Below are positions 35,035 to 43,854 of a stretch of 64,000 nt of DNA, in pieces. Source of the stretch: Brumimicrobium sp965656195 (lineage in GTDB: Bacteria > Bacteroidota > Bacteroidia > Flavobacteriales_D > Crocinitomicaceae). Where the stretch lies: contig CBFHJL010000001.1 in NCBI GenBank assembly GCA_965656195.1, forward strand, positions 71,616 to 135,615. Direction: 5' to 3'. The translations under genes and the position numbers were made by a program. The first letter of the stretch is position 1, and every line of letters starts with the position of its first letter. The notes under the pieces are model-generated. The model was not told where the DNA came from and searched no databases. It saw only the letters and a program-made list of their open reading frames with translations.

Positions 35035-35448
35035 ATGGAGTTAAAAGAGACATTTGAAAATGGACAAAAGATTAGTCCTATTTTACCAGATGAAGTTAAA
35101 AATTACTTGATCGATATAGACGGTACGATCTGTGATGATATTCCAAATGAAGAGCCGGAACGTATGGCTACAGCGAATGTTTATCCGGATGCACTTCGTG
35201 TTTTGAATAAGTGGTACGAAGATGGACATTACATTACATTCTTTACCTCTAGAATAGAAGAACATCGAGATGTAACCTCGAAATGGTTGGATGAGCATGG
35301 GTTTAAATATCATGGTTTATTGATGAATAAACCGAGAGGGGGGAATTATCATTGGATAGATAATCATATTGTTCGTGCTACTAGGTTTAACGGTGAGTTT
35401 ACAGAATTAACAGATAAAAACGCCAAGATACAGGTGTTTGAAAAATAG
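35035..35448 (+). CDS. HAD-like phosphatase domain protein
   Basis: The 137-residue protein shows HAD motif I as YLIDIDGTICDD (about 25-36), motif II FFTSRIEEHR (Thr-Ser, about 69-78) and a lysine in LLMNKPRGGNYHWIDN. It lacks a large cap domain. In Bacteroidota this family is often labelled phosphoheptose isomerase, which the sequence does not support. The substrate is unknown. It sits between the two genes of the iron-sulfur oxidoreductase pair, with gaps of 26 and 6 bases, so it is co-transcribed with them. Confidence 0.8.
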   Translation: MELKETFENGQKISPILPDEVKNYLIDIDGTICDDIPNEEPERMATANVYPDALRVLNKWYEDGHYITFFTSRIEEHRDVTSKWLDEHGFKYHGLLMNKPRGGNYHWIDNHIVRATRFNGEFTELTDKNAKIQVFEK

Positions 35449-35454
35449 AAGATT

Positions 35455-36249
35455 ATGAGTGAATTGATGAAGGTTCCAACAATGGCAGAAATGACAGCTG
35501 CGGGAGAAGTACCTGAAGTATTATTCTGGGTTGGTTGTGCAGGGAGTTTTGATGATCGAGCAAAGAAGATCACAAAAGCAATTGTAAAGATCTTGAATAA
35601 GTGCAATGTAAAGTTTGCAGTTCTTGGTGCCGAGGAATCTTGTACAGGAGACCCTGCAAAGCGAGCGGGAAATGAATTTCTATTCCAGATGCAGGCCATG
35701 ATGAATATTCAAGTATTAGATGGATATGAGGTGAAGAAAATAGTAACTGGTTGTCCTCACTGCTTTAATACACTTAAAAATGAATATCCTGAATTGGGTG
35801 GTAATTATGAGGTAATCCACCACACGCAACTAATTCAGTCTCTTATAGAAGAAGGCAAACTTACAGTTGAAGGAGGAGATACGTTCAAAGGAAAGAAGAT
35901 AACTTTCCATGACCCATGTTATCTGGGGAGAGCTAATGATGTTTACGAAGCTCCAAGACAAATGCTGCAAAGCTTAGATGCTGAGTTGGCAGAAATGAAA
36001 CGTTGCCGTACAAAGGGGCTTTGCTGTGGAGCAGGAGGGGCTCAAATGTTTAAGGAGGCTGAAAAAGGAAATAAAGAAGTCAACATAGAAAGAACTGAGG
36101 ATGCCCTTGAGGTGAAACCAGATGTTATTGCCACTGGATGCCCATTCTGTAACACAATGATGACGGATGGTGTAAAGAATAAGGATAAGGAGGATAGTAT
36201 CGAAGTATTGGATGTGGCAGAATTAATTGCTACAGCTGCAGATCTATAG
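35455..36249 (+). CDS. CCG-domain (heterodisulfide reductase-type) iron-sulfur protein
   Basis: This 264-residue soluble protein contains two cysteine-rich CCG repeats. The first has GCAGSFDDRA, ESCTGDPAKR and GCPHCFNTL; the second has HDPCYLGRAND, LCCGAGGAQMF and GCPFCNTMM. Such domains bind unusual 4Fe-4S clusters in HdrB, GlpC and GlcF. With the membrane 4Fe-4S protein at 33668 it makes a two-subunit electron-transfer unit. The full-length double repeat is intact. The downstream gene starts 4 bases after the stop. Confidence 0.9.
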   Translation: MSELMKVPTMAEMTAAGEVPEVLFWVGCAGSFDDRAKKITKAIVKILNKCNVKFAVLGAEESCTGDPAKRAGNEFLFQMQAMMNIQVLDGYEVKKIVTGCPHCFNTLKNEYPELGGNYEVIHHTQLIQSLIEEGKLTVEGGDTFKGKKITFHDPCYLGRANDVYEAPRQMLQSLDAELAEMKRCRTKGLCCGAGGAQMFKEAEKGNKEVNIERTEDALEVKPDVIATGCPFCNTMMTDGVKNKDKEDSIEVLDVAELIATAADL

Positions 36250-36253
36250 AGGT

Positions 36254-36724
36254 ATGTTGAACTTAGGTACATTTGATAAGTTTCCTGATGAATCTCGTGT
36301 TTGGTTGTATCAAACGGATCGACCTCTTACAGAGAAAGAGATAAAGATGACTCGAGATAGACTGTTCGCTTTCATGAGAGAATGGGCAGCACATGGAAAT
36401 AAGCTTTGGGCAGCAGCAGATGTAATCAATCCATACTTTGTGGCTGTTTCAGTAAATGATGCCTTGACTCCTCCATCTGGTTGTTCTATCGATGCATCTG
36501 TAAAAGAGTTACAAGCGCTGGGGAATGAGCTTAACGTCGATTTCTTTACACGTATGAAGGTGACATATATAAGTGGTGGTCACTTGGATCAGATCAATTT
36601 CTCAGAACTTTCGGAATTAGCGGAGGATACGCTTATTTATGATCCTCTTGTTGCCAAATTAGGCCATTTAAGATCTAAATTCCCCTTAAATCTTAAGGAT
36701 AGCTCGTTTTCTCATTTAGTATAG
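36254..36724 (+). CDS. Conserved hypothetical protein (often mislabelled ABC transporter ATPase)
   Basis: From the ATG at 36254 (4 bases after the previous stop, preceded by TAGAGG) the product is 156 residues. It starts MLNLGTFDKFPDESRVWLYQ and contains MREWAAHGNKLWAAADVI and PPSGCSIDAS. Members of this Bacteroidota family are commonly annotated as ABC transporter ATPase, but no Walker A (GxxxxGKS) or ABC signature is present, so that name is not supported. The conserved Cys/Ser region might be catalytic; this is speculative. It is last in the oxidoreductase operon. Confidence 0.8.
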   Translation: MLNLGTFDKFPDESRVWLYQTDRPLTEKEIKMTRDRLFAFMREWAAHGNKLWAAADVINPYFVAVSVNDALTPPSGCSIDASVKELQALGNELNVDFFTRMKVTYISGGHLDQINFSELSELAEDTLIYDPLVAKLGHLRSKFPLNLKDSSFSHLV

Positions 36725-36740
36725 TTGCGTTTACTCGGTT

Positions 36741-39110
36741 TTAAAAATCAATTACGATTCCAATTGAAGGTAGAACATTACCTGTACTTACTTGTGGCAG
36801 TTGTTCCAGCGAAACAGGTGTAATCAATACTCCGTTTTCATCTTTCGACAACGCGTAACCAGGTTCTGAAGGTTGAGCTTGTGCAAGGAGGTTTTGAACT
36901 TCTAAGAATATATCTAACGCCCAATTGTCAAAACTCCATTTTTTATCTATTCTTAGATCTGTTTGATTGAATGCATCCAGGCGGACCTGCCCAAGTTGAC
37001 TGTAGTCTTTTATTATGGCTGGATAGTTCTGTAAAGTAGCCTCTTCGTCAACAGGAGCATACGGAGTTCTGCCTGAGTATCGAACGCGTAAACTTACCTC
37101 CCAATTCTTCTTCTTGCCAAACTTATATCCCCCTGTAAATGTAGCTAACACTCCCTGATTCCAAGCGGATGGTATATATTCATCCGTATCAAATCCGGTA
37201 AATTCAGACTGGAATAATGTGATGGCTAAAATTCCGTAAAAGTTATTCGAGAGTTTCTGCTGAGCTAAAAACTCAACACCATATGTTCTACCAAGTCCTA
37301 AACTTCGAATCGGTTCATTCCCCAATACTGAGAAATCACCACCTAGATTCGCTAATGAAACACTGTCTCGAATAGACACAGGGTAATCGCTATAACGCTT
37401 ATAGAAGCCTTCTACTGTCAATTTGGTCGATGTTGTAGGTAAATACTCGACTCCGAGAACAAAATGATCGCTTTGAATATATTTAGCGTCTTTATTGACT
37501 TCAGCTCCTGTGCTATCTTTAAACCCTAAAATAGTATATGGTGCTATTTTATAATATCTTCCAATTGAAGCGTTAAGAGACCATTTCTTTTCCTTGTCCA
37601 AAGCATAGGAGAGAGCCAGCCTTGGACTTAATGTTCTATAAATTTCATTTCCAGTTTCAGTGAATGTGTTCCCATCAAATCGAATTCCACCTGAGACCGT
37701 TAAACGATTTTGAAATAATGAAGTATTTGCCTGAGCAAAGGCACCATATCTCCAGAAGTTTAAGCTATTATTGTAGGTGAAATTGCTGACCAAATCTTCT
37801 GTGTCATTTCTATAATCAGCATTCTGAACTACCGCTCCAGCGGATAATTCAAATTTATCAAAGTATCTTTTGTAGTAATACCGTAGTTTGGATTCTTGCT
37901 CCTGAGAAATATTGTTTAGGAATAATCCTGTTTGCGATACATTGTCTTGATACCTCTTAAAGTCATTTCGAAGTAAATTGATACTCGCTGAAGTTGTCAT
38001 AAAGCCGTTCACGTCCTTAAACCGCTTTCTCCATGTTACCCCTGAGGTAGAAGTATACTGGTTGATAATTGGAACTTGTTCAACTGCATTTAGCTGATCA
38101 ACAGTGAAGTCATCGGGTAGATTCACTTGAAAATTATCAATGGCACCAACCCCCAATAAAATAAGGTCATTGTATTCATTGATTTTATGATTGATTTTGT
38201 ACTGGTAATCCCAATAGTCAGGAAGTATAGGTAAGTCTAACGCTCGAAATAAGAGTTGTAAATATGATCTTCTAGCTGAAATGATGTAGGATGTTTTCGC
38301 TTGTTTTTTGTCGCCTTTGAATAATGGTCCTTCCAGTGTTAATGCCGCTTCTGAACTACTAACTCTGATGTTTGTTTGCATTTTACGCTTGTTGCCTTCG
38401 CGTTGATCGAATTGCAGTACTCCCGACAATGCATTGTCATATTGAGCTCCAAATGAAGTTGCTGATAACGTCACTCCTTCAAAGAAAGAAACGTTTAGTA
38501 ATCCAACTGGTCCTCCTGCCGAGCCTTGCGTAGAGAAGTGATTGATATTCGGAATTTCGATTCCATCCAAATAATAAACGTTCTCATTTGGAGCGCCACC
38601 TCTGATTATTATGTCATTTCTAAACCCTCCAACAGATCCACCGACACCTGGCAACGACTGCACAACCTTCGCTACGTCATTGTTACCTCCAGGGTAAGTT
38701 GCAATCTCCTCGGCTGATAATTTGTTTGTAGATAAAGGTGTCTCTTTCGATTTCTTGTATGGACTCGCAACAATTTCTACACCTTCTATCTCTGTTGATT
38801 CTATTGGCTTCAATTCAAAATTCAAATCTGGAGTTCCCGCGGATTTTATAACTACATTGTAGACGACCTCTTCCTGATAATCCAACGATGAAACTTTAAC
38901 TGTATACGATTTTGTCGGTATGTTCTTTATCTCATAAAAACCATTAACGTCAGTCACGGCTCCTAAATTGGCTCCTTCTAGTTTAATCGTTATACCGAAA
39001 AGCAATTCTCCACTAACGGCATCCTTTACTGTTCCGGCCAATGAGCCAGTTTGAGAAAAAGATGTAAAACTGAGAACAATAGATATGAGGGTAATAAATG
39101 TAGCCTTCAT
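36741..39110 (-). CDS. TonB-dependent receptor with CarboxypepD_reg-like domain
   Basis: The 789-residue outer-membrane receptor has a signal peptide (FITLISIVLSFTSFSQ), a carboxypeptidase regulatory-like domain (about 22-105: GSLAGTVKDAVSGELL), a plug domain (about 125-235: GGNNDVAKVVQSLPGV, IIIRGGAPNENVYYLDGIE) and a 22-strand barrel ending in the aromatic GNVLPSIGIVIDF. It imports a large ligand with energy from TonB. No SusD partner gene lies next to it, so it is not a typical polysaccharide-utilisation pair. I prefer the ATG at 39110 over the one at 39128 because of the signal peptide. Confidence 0.93.
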   Translation of the reverse strand: MKATFITLISIVLSFTSFSQTGSLAGTVKDAVSGELLFGITIKLEGANLGAVTDVNGFYEIKNIPTKSYTVKVSSLDYQEEVVYNVVIKSAGTPDLNFELKPIESTEIEGVEIVASPYKKSKETPLSTNKLSAEEIATYPGGNNDVAKVVQSLPGVGGSVGGFRNDIIIRGGAPNENVYYLDGIEIPNINHFSTQGSAGGPVGLLNVSFFEGVTLSATSFGAQYDNALSGVLQFDQREGNKRKMQTNIRVSSSEAALTLEGPLFKGDKKQAKTSYIISARRSYLQLLFRALDLPILPDYWDYQYKINHKINEYNDLILLGVGAIDNFQVNLPDDFTVDQLNAVEQVPIINQYTSTSGVTWRKRFKDVNGFMTTSASINLLRNDFKRYQDNVSQTGLFLNNISQEQESKLRYYYKRYFDKFELSAGAVVQNADYRNDTEDLVSNFTYNNSLNFWRYGAFAQANTSLFQNRLTVSGGIRFDGNTFTETGNEIYRTLSPRLALSYALDKEKKWSLNASIGRYYKIAPYTILGFKDSTGAEVNKDAKYIQSDHFVLGVEYLPTTSTKLTVEGFYKRYSDYPVSIRDSVSLANLGGDFSVLGNEPIRSLGLGRTYGVEFLAQQKLSNNFYGILAITLFQSEFTGFDTDEYIPSAWNQGVLATFTGGYKFGKKKNWEVSLRVRYSGRTPYAPVDEEATLQNYPAIIKDYSQLGQVRLDAFNQTDLRIDKKWSFDNWALDIFLEVQNLLAQAQPSEPGYALSKDENGVLITPVSLEQLPQVSTGNVLPSIGIVIDF

Positions 39111-39197
39111 GACATAAAATATTTCCAACTTAACACACCGGAAATTATTTTGTTGTCTTACGGACGTAAAGTTTTTATAAATGACCGAAAAGAATGA

Positions 39198-40076
39198 CTA
39201 AAAGCGTTTTAGAGATCCTCTTTGGAACTGCCATTCAGGGGTATTCAAAAATTCACCAAAATCAAGAGAGTACCAAGGACCCAAGTTTTGATCATTCGGA
39301 TTGACTAAAATCTGAATTTCTTGCGCGGGCATATAACTTTGAGCTAATATAAAACACTTTTCTCCTGTTTCTTCGTTGATTGCCATATCTACTATAATCA
39401 CCCCATGACCTGGATGCCCTCCCCAGAGGAATACATCTCCAATTTGCATATCACTTTCTTTTACTTTCGGTAATTCCTTAGCTAAAGATGCGGTACCTGC
39501 AAATGAGAAGACATACTCTAGATACTTCCAGTAACTTTTATCACTATTAGAGGCTTCAGTATCTTTCGTCCAATTGAACTTGCTTCCAGTAAAATGTATT
39601 CTATAGCCCTCCATCCATTTGTCGTAGCGCGCTTCAAAACCTGTATTAAACTGGAAATGTATTTCATCAAATCGTTTTTGACTTCTTAAATAATCAGCAC
39701 GCAATCTCATTATGGCATCTGCACATTGATGTAAATCTCTTTTTCCAATGGGAAGGTCGATCACACCACAATACACACCTGAAACATTCTTACTACTACC
39801 ATCATAATAGTTCACTTTACTTCCATGTGGCTTTAATTCTAGTTCACGAAGAAAATTGCCAAATGAAAATTCTTCTATTTTTATTCTGGTAAAACCATTT
39901 GGAGCATTAAAACGGGTAAGTATTGATTTACCCGCTGCATTGATGATAGAACTGTCTCTTATAGCGGTTGTGCTCTTATCAGAAAGCTTTGGTGTGGCAG
40001 ATTTATTATTTTCACTCGTGCAAAATGAAAACCCTAAAATGGCAAGTCCGATAAGCAATGTAAGTGTGTAATTCAT
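39198..40076 (-). CDS. DUF4846 family exported protein
   Basis: The 292-residue product has a signal peptide with a Cys at position 19 (LGFSFC), perhaps a non-canonical lipobox. The body carries the DUF4846 pattern: GFTRIKIEEFSFGNFLRELEL, QCADAIMRLRADYL, MEGYRIHFTGS, and MQIGDVFLWGGHPGHGVIIVDMA with histidines that recall NlpC/amidase-like folds. The function is unknown. It lies 43 bases after the SpoIIE-type phosphatase gene on the same strand and is probably co-transcribed. Confidence 0.85.
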   Translation of the reverse strand: MNYTLTLLIGLAILGFSFCTSENNKSATPKLSDKSTTAIRDSSIINAAGKSILTRFNAPNGFTRIKIEEFSFGNFLRELELKPHGSKVNYYDGSSKNVSGVYCGVIDLPIGKRDLHQCADAIMRLRADYLRSQKRFDEIHFQFNTGFEARYDKWMEGYRIHFTGSKFNWTKDTEASNSDKSYWKYLEYVFSFAGTASLAKELPKVKESDMQIGDVFLWGGHPGHGVIIVDMAINEETGEKCFILAQSYMPAQEIQILVNPNDQNLGPWYSLDFGEFLNTPEWQFQRGSLKRF

Positions 40077-40119
40077 ATCTCTATAATCAAGAGTTCTAGT
40101 TTCGTTACCTGTTCTTCAA

Positions 40120-42234
40120 TTATAATTCAATGGCCATTATACAAATATCATCAACTTGTTCTTCATGGGTCATCCAGTCCTCTAATCGATCGATTAAATA
40201 TGATTTCTGTTGTTCGAGCGTTAACGTATTTTTATTTAATAAAATGCTACGTATTTGAGAACGTCTGAATTTCTTTCCATTTTCACCGCCAAACTGATCT
40301 TGGTAACCGTCAGTGAATAAATAAAGGCGAGAGGACTTCTGTAATTTAAACGTCTTTTTGGAAAATGGGTGAGGATCAAATGAGAAGCCGACAGGTTGCT
40401 TGTTTGAAGGAATTTCGAATAGGCTGACTGCATTAGCCGTTAGTTTTTCGAATTCATTTAGCTCACTCGATTCATCCGTACTTTTAATCAGCATGAGAGG
40501 ATTATATGCTCCAGCAAATTCTAAATTGAAATGCGAATCCTCTTTTTCAATACTAATCAAACAAATATCCATACCATCCTTAACAGCGCCACTATTGGAT
40601 AAAAACTGATTGATAATAATTTCTCTTGAGCGATCAAGAATTTTATCTACTTCGGTAATATCTTCCTCTATAACCGTTCGCGTTAATGCTCTTGAACAAA
40701 CAACACTTACCATTGCGCCAGGTACACCATGACCAGTACAATCAGCAACTGCCATGAAAAGTTTATCACCTTTCTTTTCCATCCAGTAGAAATCACCACT
40801 CACAACATCCTTTGGTTTGAAATAGACAAATTGGTCCTTGATATATTCAGGCAGCTCGTCTAAATGCGGTAGAATGGTCTTTTGAATTCGCTCAGCGTAA
40901 GAAATTGAATCGGAAATTTCCTTACTTTTCAGTTCAAGATTCTCCTTTTGATAAGAAATAACCTTTTTTTGTTTTTGAGTAATTCTGTACCTCCTGAAAA
41001 GTAGTAGACTCAAAAAACTAAAAAGAATAAGTCCGATAATACCTGCAACTATTTGTTTATTCTTCTGCGATACTGTTTCTTCTTGCTTCTTTATCTTAAT
41101 GTCTTTTAAATTTAAAATTTGGGCGTGCTCCAAGCTGTCTTTAAGTACTTCTTTTTCAAATCGATATTCAAGTTCATATGCTATAAACTCGCGTGATCGG
41201 TTTATTTTATCCAAACTGTCTTTCACACGATTATACCTTTCTAGGTATTCGATAGCGGACTCTGAATCTCCGTATAGTCTATTAAGCTTAAAAAGCAAAT
41301 AGTTTAACTCTAATCCTTCAGATGCTATGTTATGCAATTTTGCAATTTTTAATCCATTTTTTGCGACACTCAAAGCTGCCCCAACATCATTAAGTCCAAT
41401 TCCAAGGGCATCAGCTTTATCAGTTTGTGCTTTTACAACAAGTCTATAGTTTTCTGTAGCTCTCGCAATTTCAAGACATTGATCTAAATATTCAATAGCT
41501 AAATCATAATTCTTATTCTCAAGTTCGAGCGACCCTAAATTCAAGAGACTTAGACATAGACTTCGTTGGTCCTTAAACTTCTGTGATAAGTCCCTGCCTT
41601 TTATGAAATTCTTCTTTGCCTCAGAAAAATTACCAAGTTTTAAATGCTGAACACCTATATTTATATAATCTAGTGCGAGTCCAACAGAGTCTCCCATTAC
41701 AGAATCAATATAGAACGATTTAGAATGATATTCTAGCGCAATTTTATGTTCTTCTAAGTTCTCGTATATATATCCTAGATTAGTAAAGATATAGGCATAC
41801 TTTAGCTCGTCCTCAATTAATCGTTCACATTCAATTAGGTATTTTAGTGCTTGGGAATTATTCCCCATATCTCCTAAAACCAAAGATATATTTGATCGTG
41901 CGCTAATCTGTTCCGAAGAATCATTTATTCGTTTTGCATAAGCTAGAACTTGAAAAAGATCATTAAGTGCTTCTTTATATTGTGCAGAATAATAATAAGC
42001 TATGCCTCGAATATTAATATGTTTCTTCCGCAGTGAAGAATCTGCAATATCATGAGTCAGATTCTCAGAAAGAAGTTGTATCGAGGAGTCCGGACGGTCA
42101 TTCAATAATGATACAGCTAGTTCGTAATTGTCGAGAATATTGTCGTTTGTACCTTCCTTATCTTGGGCAAGCGAACTAGTCAAAATCAATAGTGATGATA
42201 GAACAAGTAAATACTTTAGTAGTTGTGTTGTCAT
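40120..42234 (-). CDS. TPR-membrane-SpoIIE serine phosphatase
   Basis: The 704-residue protein has a signal peptide (LLVLSSLLILTSSLAQ), periplasmic TPR repeats (about 30-330), a transmembrane helix (about 391-412: AGIIGLILFSFLSLLLF), a short coiled coil and a cytoplasmic SpoIIE/PP2C domain (about 470-704: KDVVSGDFYWMEKK, DCTGHGVPGAMVS, DGMDICLI, LFTDGYQDQFGGENG, DDICIMAIEL). This topology suggests that a periplasmic signal sensed by TPRs controls dephosphorylation of a cytoplasmic STAS protein. Its phosphatase domain is close to that of the 1389-residue protein encoded at 24619. Confidence 0.92.
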   Translation of the reverse strand: MTTQLLKYLLVLSSLLILTSSLAQDKEGTNDNILDNYELAVSLLNDRPDSSIQLLSENLTHDIADSSLRKKHINIRGIAYYYSAQYKEALNDLFQVLAYAKRINDSSEQISARSNISLVLGDMGNNSQALKYLIECERLIEDELKYAYIFTNLGYIYENLEEHKIALEYHSKSFYIDSVMGDSVGLALDYINIGVQHLKLGNFSEAKKNFIKGRDLSQKFKDQRSLCLSLLNLGSLELENKNYDLAIEYLDQCLEIARATENYRLVVKAQTDKADALGIGLNDVGAALSVAKNGLKIAKLHNIASEGLELNYLLFKLNRLYGDSESAIEYLERYNRVKDSLDKINRSREFIAYELEYRFEKEVLKDSLEHAQILNLKDIKIKKQEETVSQKNKQIVAGIIGLILFSFLSLLLFRRYRITQKQKKVISYQKENLELKSKEISDSISYAERIQKTILPHLDELPEYIKDQFVYFKPKDVVSGDFYWMEKKGDKLFMAVADCTGHGVPGAMVSVVCSRALTRTVIEEDITEVDKILDRSREIIINQFLSNSGAVKDGMDICLISIEKEDSHFNLEFAGAYNPLMLIKSTDESSELNEFEKLTANAVSLFEIPSNKQPVGFSFDPHPFSKKTFKLQKSSRLYLFTDGYQDQFGGENGKKFRRSQIRSILLNKNTLTLEQQKSYLIDRLEDWMTHEEQVDDICIMAIEL

Positions 42235-42309
42235 TTTATAGTATCTAAAGGACTGAAAACTTACGACTTAATTTAAAAGTAAGTATAAATCATCAATTAA
42301 AGACGTAAA

Positions 42310-42921
42310 CTATATTTCTCCTGCACCTTGACGCACAATTTCTGGATGATCATCTGTACAGTCTATGATTGTCGAAGCTTCTAGTTTACCAGGTCCACCA
42401 TCAATGATACTGCTGACTTTGTCATCAAATCGTTCATAGATTTCATAAGGATCAGTGAAGTATTCTAACAGATCATCTTCGTTGTCATGCAAGGAGGTTG
42501 TGACTAATGGGTTTCCAAGTGCTTCAACAAGAGCTAAAACAATACCATTATCTGGTATTTTTATCCCGATCTCTGTACGTTTAGTATCGAAGAGTCTTGT
42601 GACTTCATTTGTCGCGTTTAGAATATATGTGAAAGGTCCGGGAAGTGTTTGTTTCATCATCTTGAATGTAGGCCGATTGACTTGCTTAACATATTCTGAT
42701 ACTTGACTTAAATCTTTACATATTATTGAAAACCTAGCCTGTTTTAAACGTACACCTTTAAACTTGGCAAGCTTAGCAAGCGCCTTTTTGTTCGTTAGGT
42801 CACACCCCATGGCATATACAGTATCAGTAGGGTAGATAATAATCTCTCCTTTTTTAAGTTCACCAACTATGTCATTTATCAGTCGTTGGTCTATATTGCT
42901 TTCGTTGATTTCTATTATCAT
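42310..42921 (-). CDS. L-threonylcarbamoyladenylate synthase (Sua5/YciO/YrdC family)
   Basis: The 203-residue protein has the YrdC fold pattern: KGEIIIYPTDTVYAMGCDL (about 29-47), KGVRLKQARFSIICKDL, TLPGPFTYIL and a C-terminal STIIDCT (about 187). TsaC/Sua5 proteins make threonylcarbamoyl-AMP from threonine, bicarbonate and ATP for t6A modification of tRNAs reading ANN codons. The Sua5 C-terminal domain is absent, as in TsaC and YciO. KxR-type variations (VRLKQARF in place of KxRP) make a YciO-like paralogue possible. Confidence 0.85.
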   Translation of the reverse strand: MIIEINESNIDQRLINDIVGELKKGEIIIYPTDTVYAMGCDLTNKKALAKLAKFKGVRLKQARFSIICKDLSQVSEYVKQVNRPTFKMMKQTLPGPFTYILNATNEVTRLFDTKRTEIGIKIPDNGIVLALVEALGNPLVTTSLHDNEDDLLEYFTDPYEIYERFDDKVSSIIDGGPGKLEASTIIDCTDDHPEIVRQGAGEI

Positions 42922-42930
42922 TACCTATTC

Positions 42931-42959
42931 TTTGTTTATTTAATAATATAGTATTTTTG
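42931..42959 (+). promoter_or_regulatory. Promoter of the cupredoxin operon (TTTG-N17-TATTTTTG)
   Basis: TTTG at 42931-42934 and TATTTTTG at 42952-42959 are 17 bases apart, an exact Bacteroidota-type promoter. Transcription would begin near 42965, leaving a leader of about 35 bases before the ATG at 43000. Confidence 0.6.
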
Positions 42960-42999
42960 ATTAATATACACTAAGTAATTCACGTCAGAATATAAATTC

Positions 43000-43854
43000 A
43001 TGAAAAAAGTTACACTATTCGTATTGATTTCCCTTGTATCAGTTTTTTCGTCTTTCTCAGCCAATATAGACACATTATATATTCTTAAAGAGAACGTCAC
43101 ATATAACGCGACAAGTTTTCAAAAGGGAACAATTTCTGACAGCATTAATCCTGTGCTACATGATAATGCAGTGCTCGATATAGAAGGCTCAATTTCGAAT
43201 TCCTTTTTGTTGATCAATACAGATACGATTGGGTATGACTTTTATTTGAATACAGATGTTTCAGAAACATGGGCAATTGGTCCAGAAGATACTATTACCC
43301 TAACGCTTCCTCAATTAAGTTGGGGGACTCATGCTATATTGAGTTCAACAGTTTCAGGTGATCTTTTAGGCACTGCTTGTCTTATTCAGGTAGATCTTCA
43401 AGCAGACCGAATCTACAGTTGGGATCAATGGGATATGAACGCTAGTCTCTCTCAAAATATCGCTGAAGGGAACCAGATAAGTATTCCAGCAGTTTATAGA
43501 CCAAATATATTTAGCCTCAATGCGAATCCTCTTGCTCCTATGGATACTAGTAATGCAATGATATATGGGTTTGTAGGGGATACAATATTGATTTCTGTTT
43601 TGAATTCAGGAAATATGGTGCATAATATTCACTTTCATGGATATCACTGCACGATTTTGGATGCTTCAATGCAATCTAATCGTATTGGTTGGTCTAAAGA
43701 CTCTTTTCCGGTGCTAGAAGGAGAAACAATGACTTTAAGATTAATACCTGATCAACCGGGCGTTTATCCAGTTCATAATCACAACCTAGCAACTTTACTA
43801 TTCAATAATAATTATCCATCGGGAATGATGACCATGATGAAAATCTACCAATAA
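43000..43854 (+). CDS. Exported cupredoxin-fold protein, degenerate multicopper-oxidase type
   Basis: The 284-residue exported protein (signal peptide VLISLVSVFSSFSA) carries a C-terminal cupredoxin domain with HNIHFHGYH at about 207-215 and a second His cluster VYPVHNHNLATLLFN at about 256-270, followed by YPSGMM. This matches the multicopper-oxidase pattern HxH ... HCHxxxHxxxGM, but the type 1 copper cysteine position is occupied by Asn (HNH instead of HCH). The N-terminal domain is beta-rich with no copper ligands evident. It overlaps the next gene by one base (TAATG). The two products may form a complex. Confidence 0.78.
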   Translation: MKKVTLFVLISLVSVFSSFSANIDTLYILKENVTYNATSFQKGTISDSINPVLHDNAVLDIEGSISNSFLLINTDTIGYDFYLNTDVSETWAIGPEDTITLTLPQLSWGTHAILSSTVSGDLLGTACLIQVDLQADRIYSWDQWDMNASLSQNIAEGNQISIPAVYRPNIFSLNANPLAPMDTSNAMIYGFVGDTILISVLNSGNMVHNIHFHGYHCTILDASMQSNRIGWSKDSFPVLEGETMTLRLIPDQPGVYPVHNHNLATLLFNNNYPSGMMTMMKIYQ

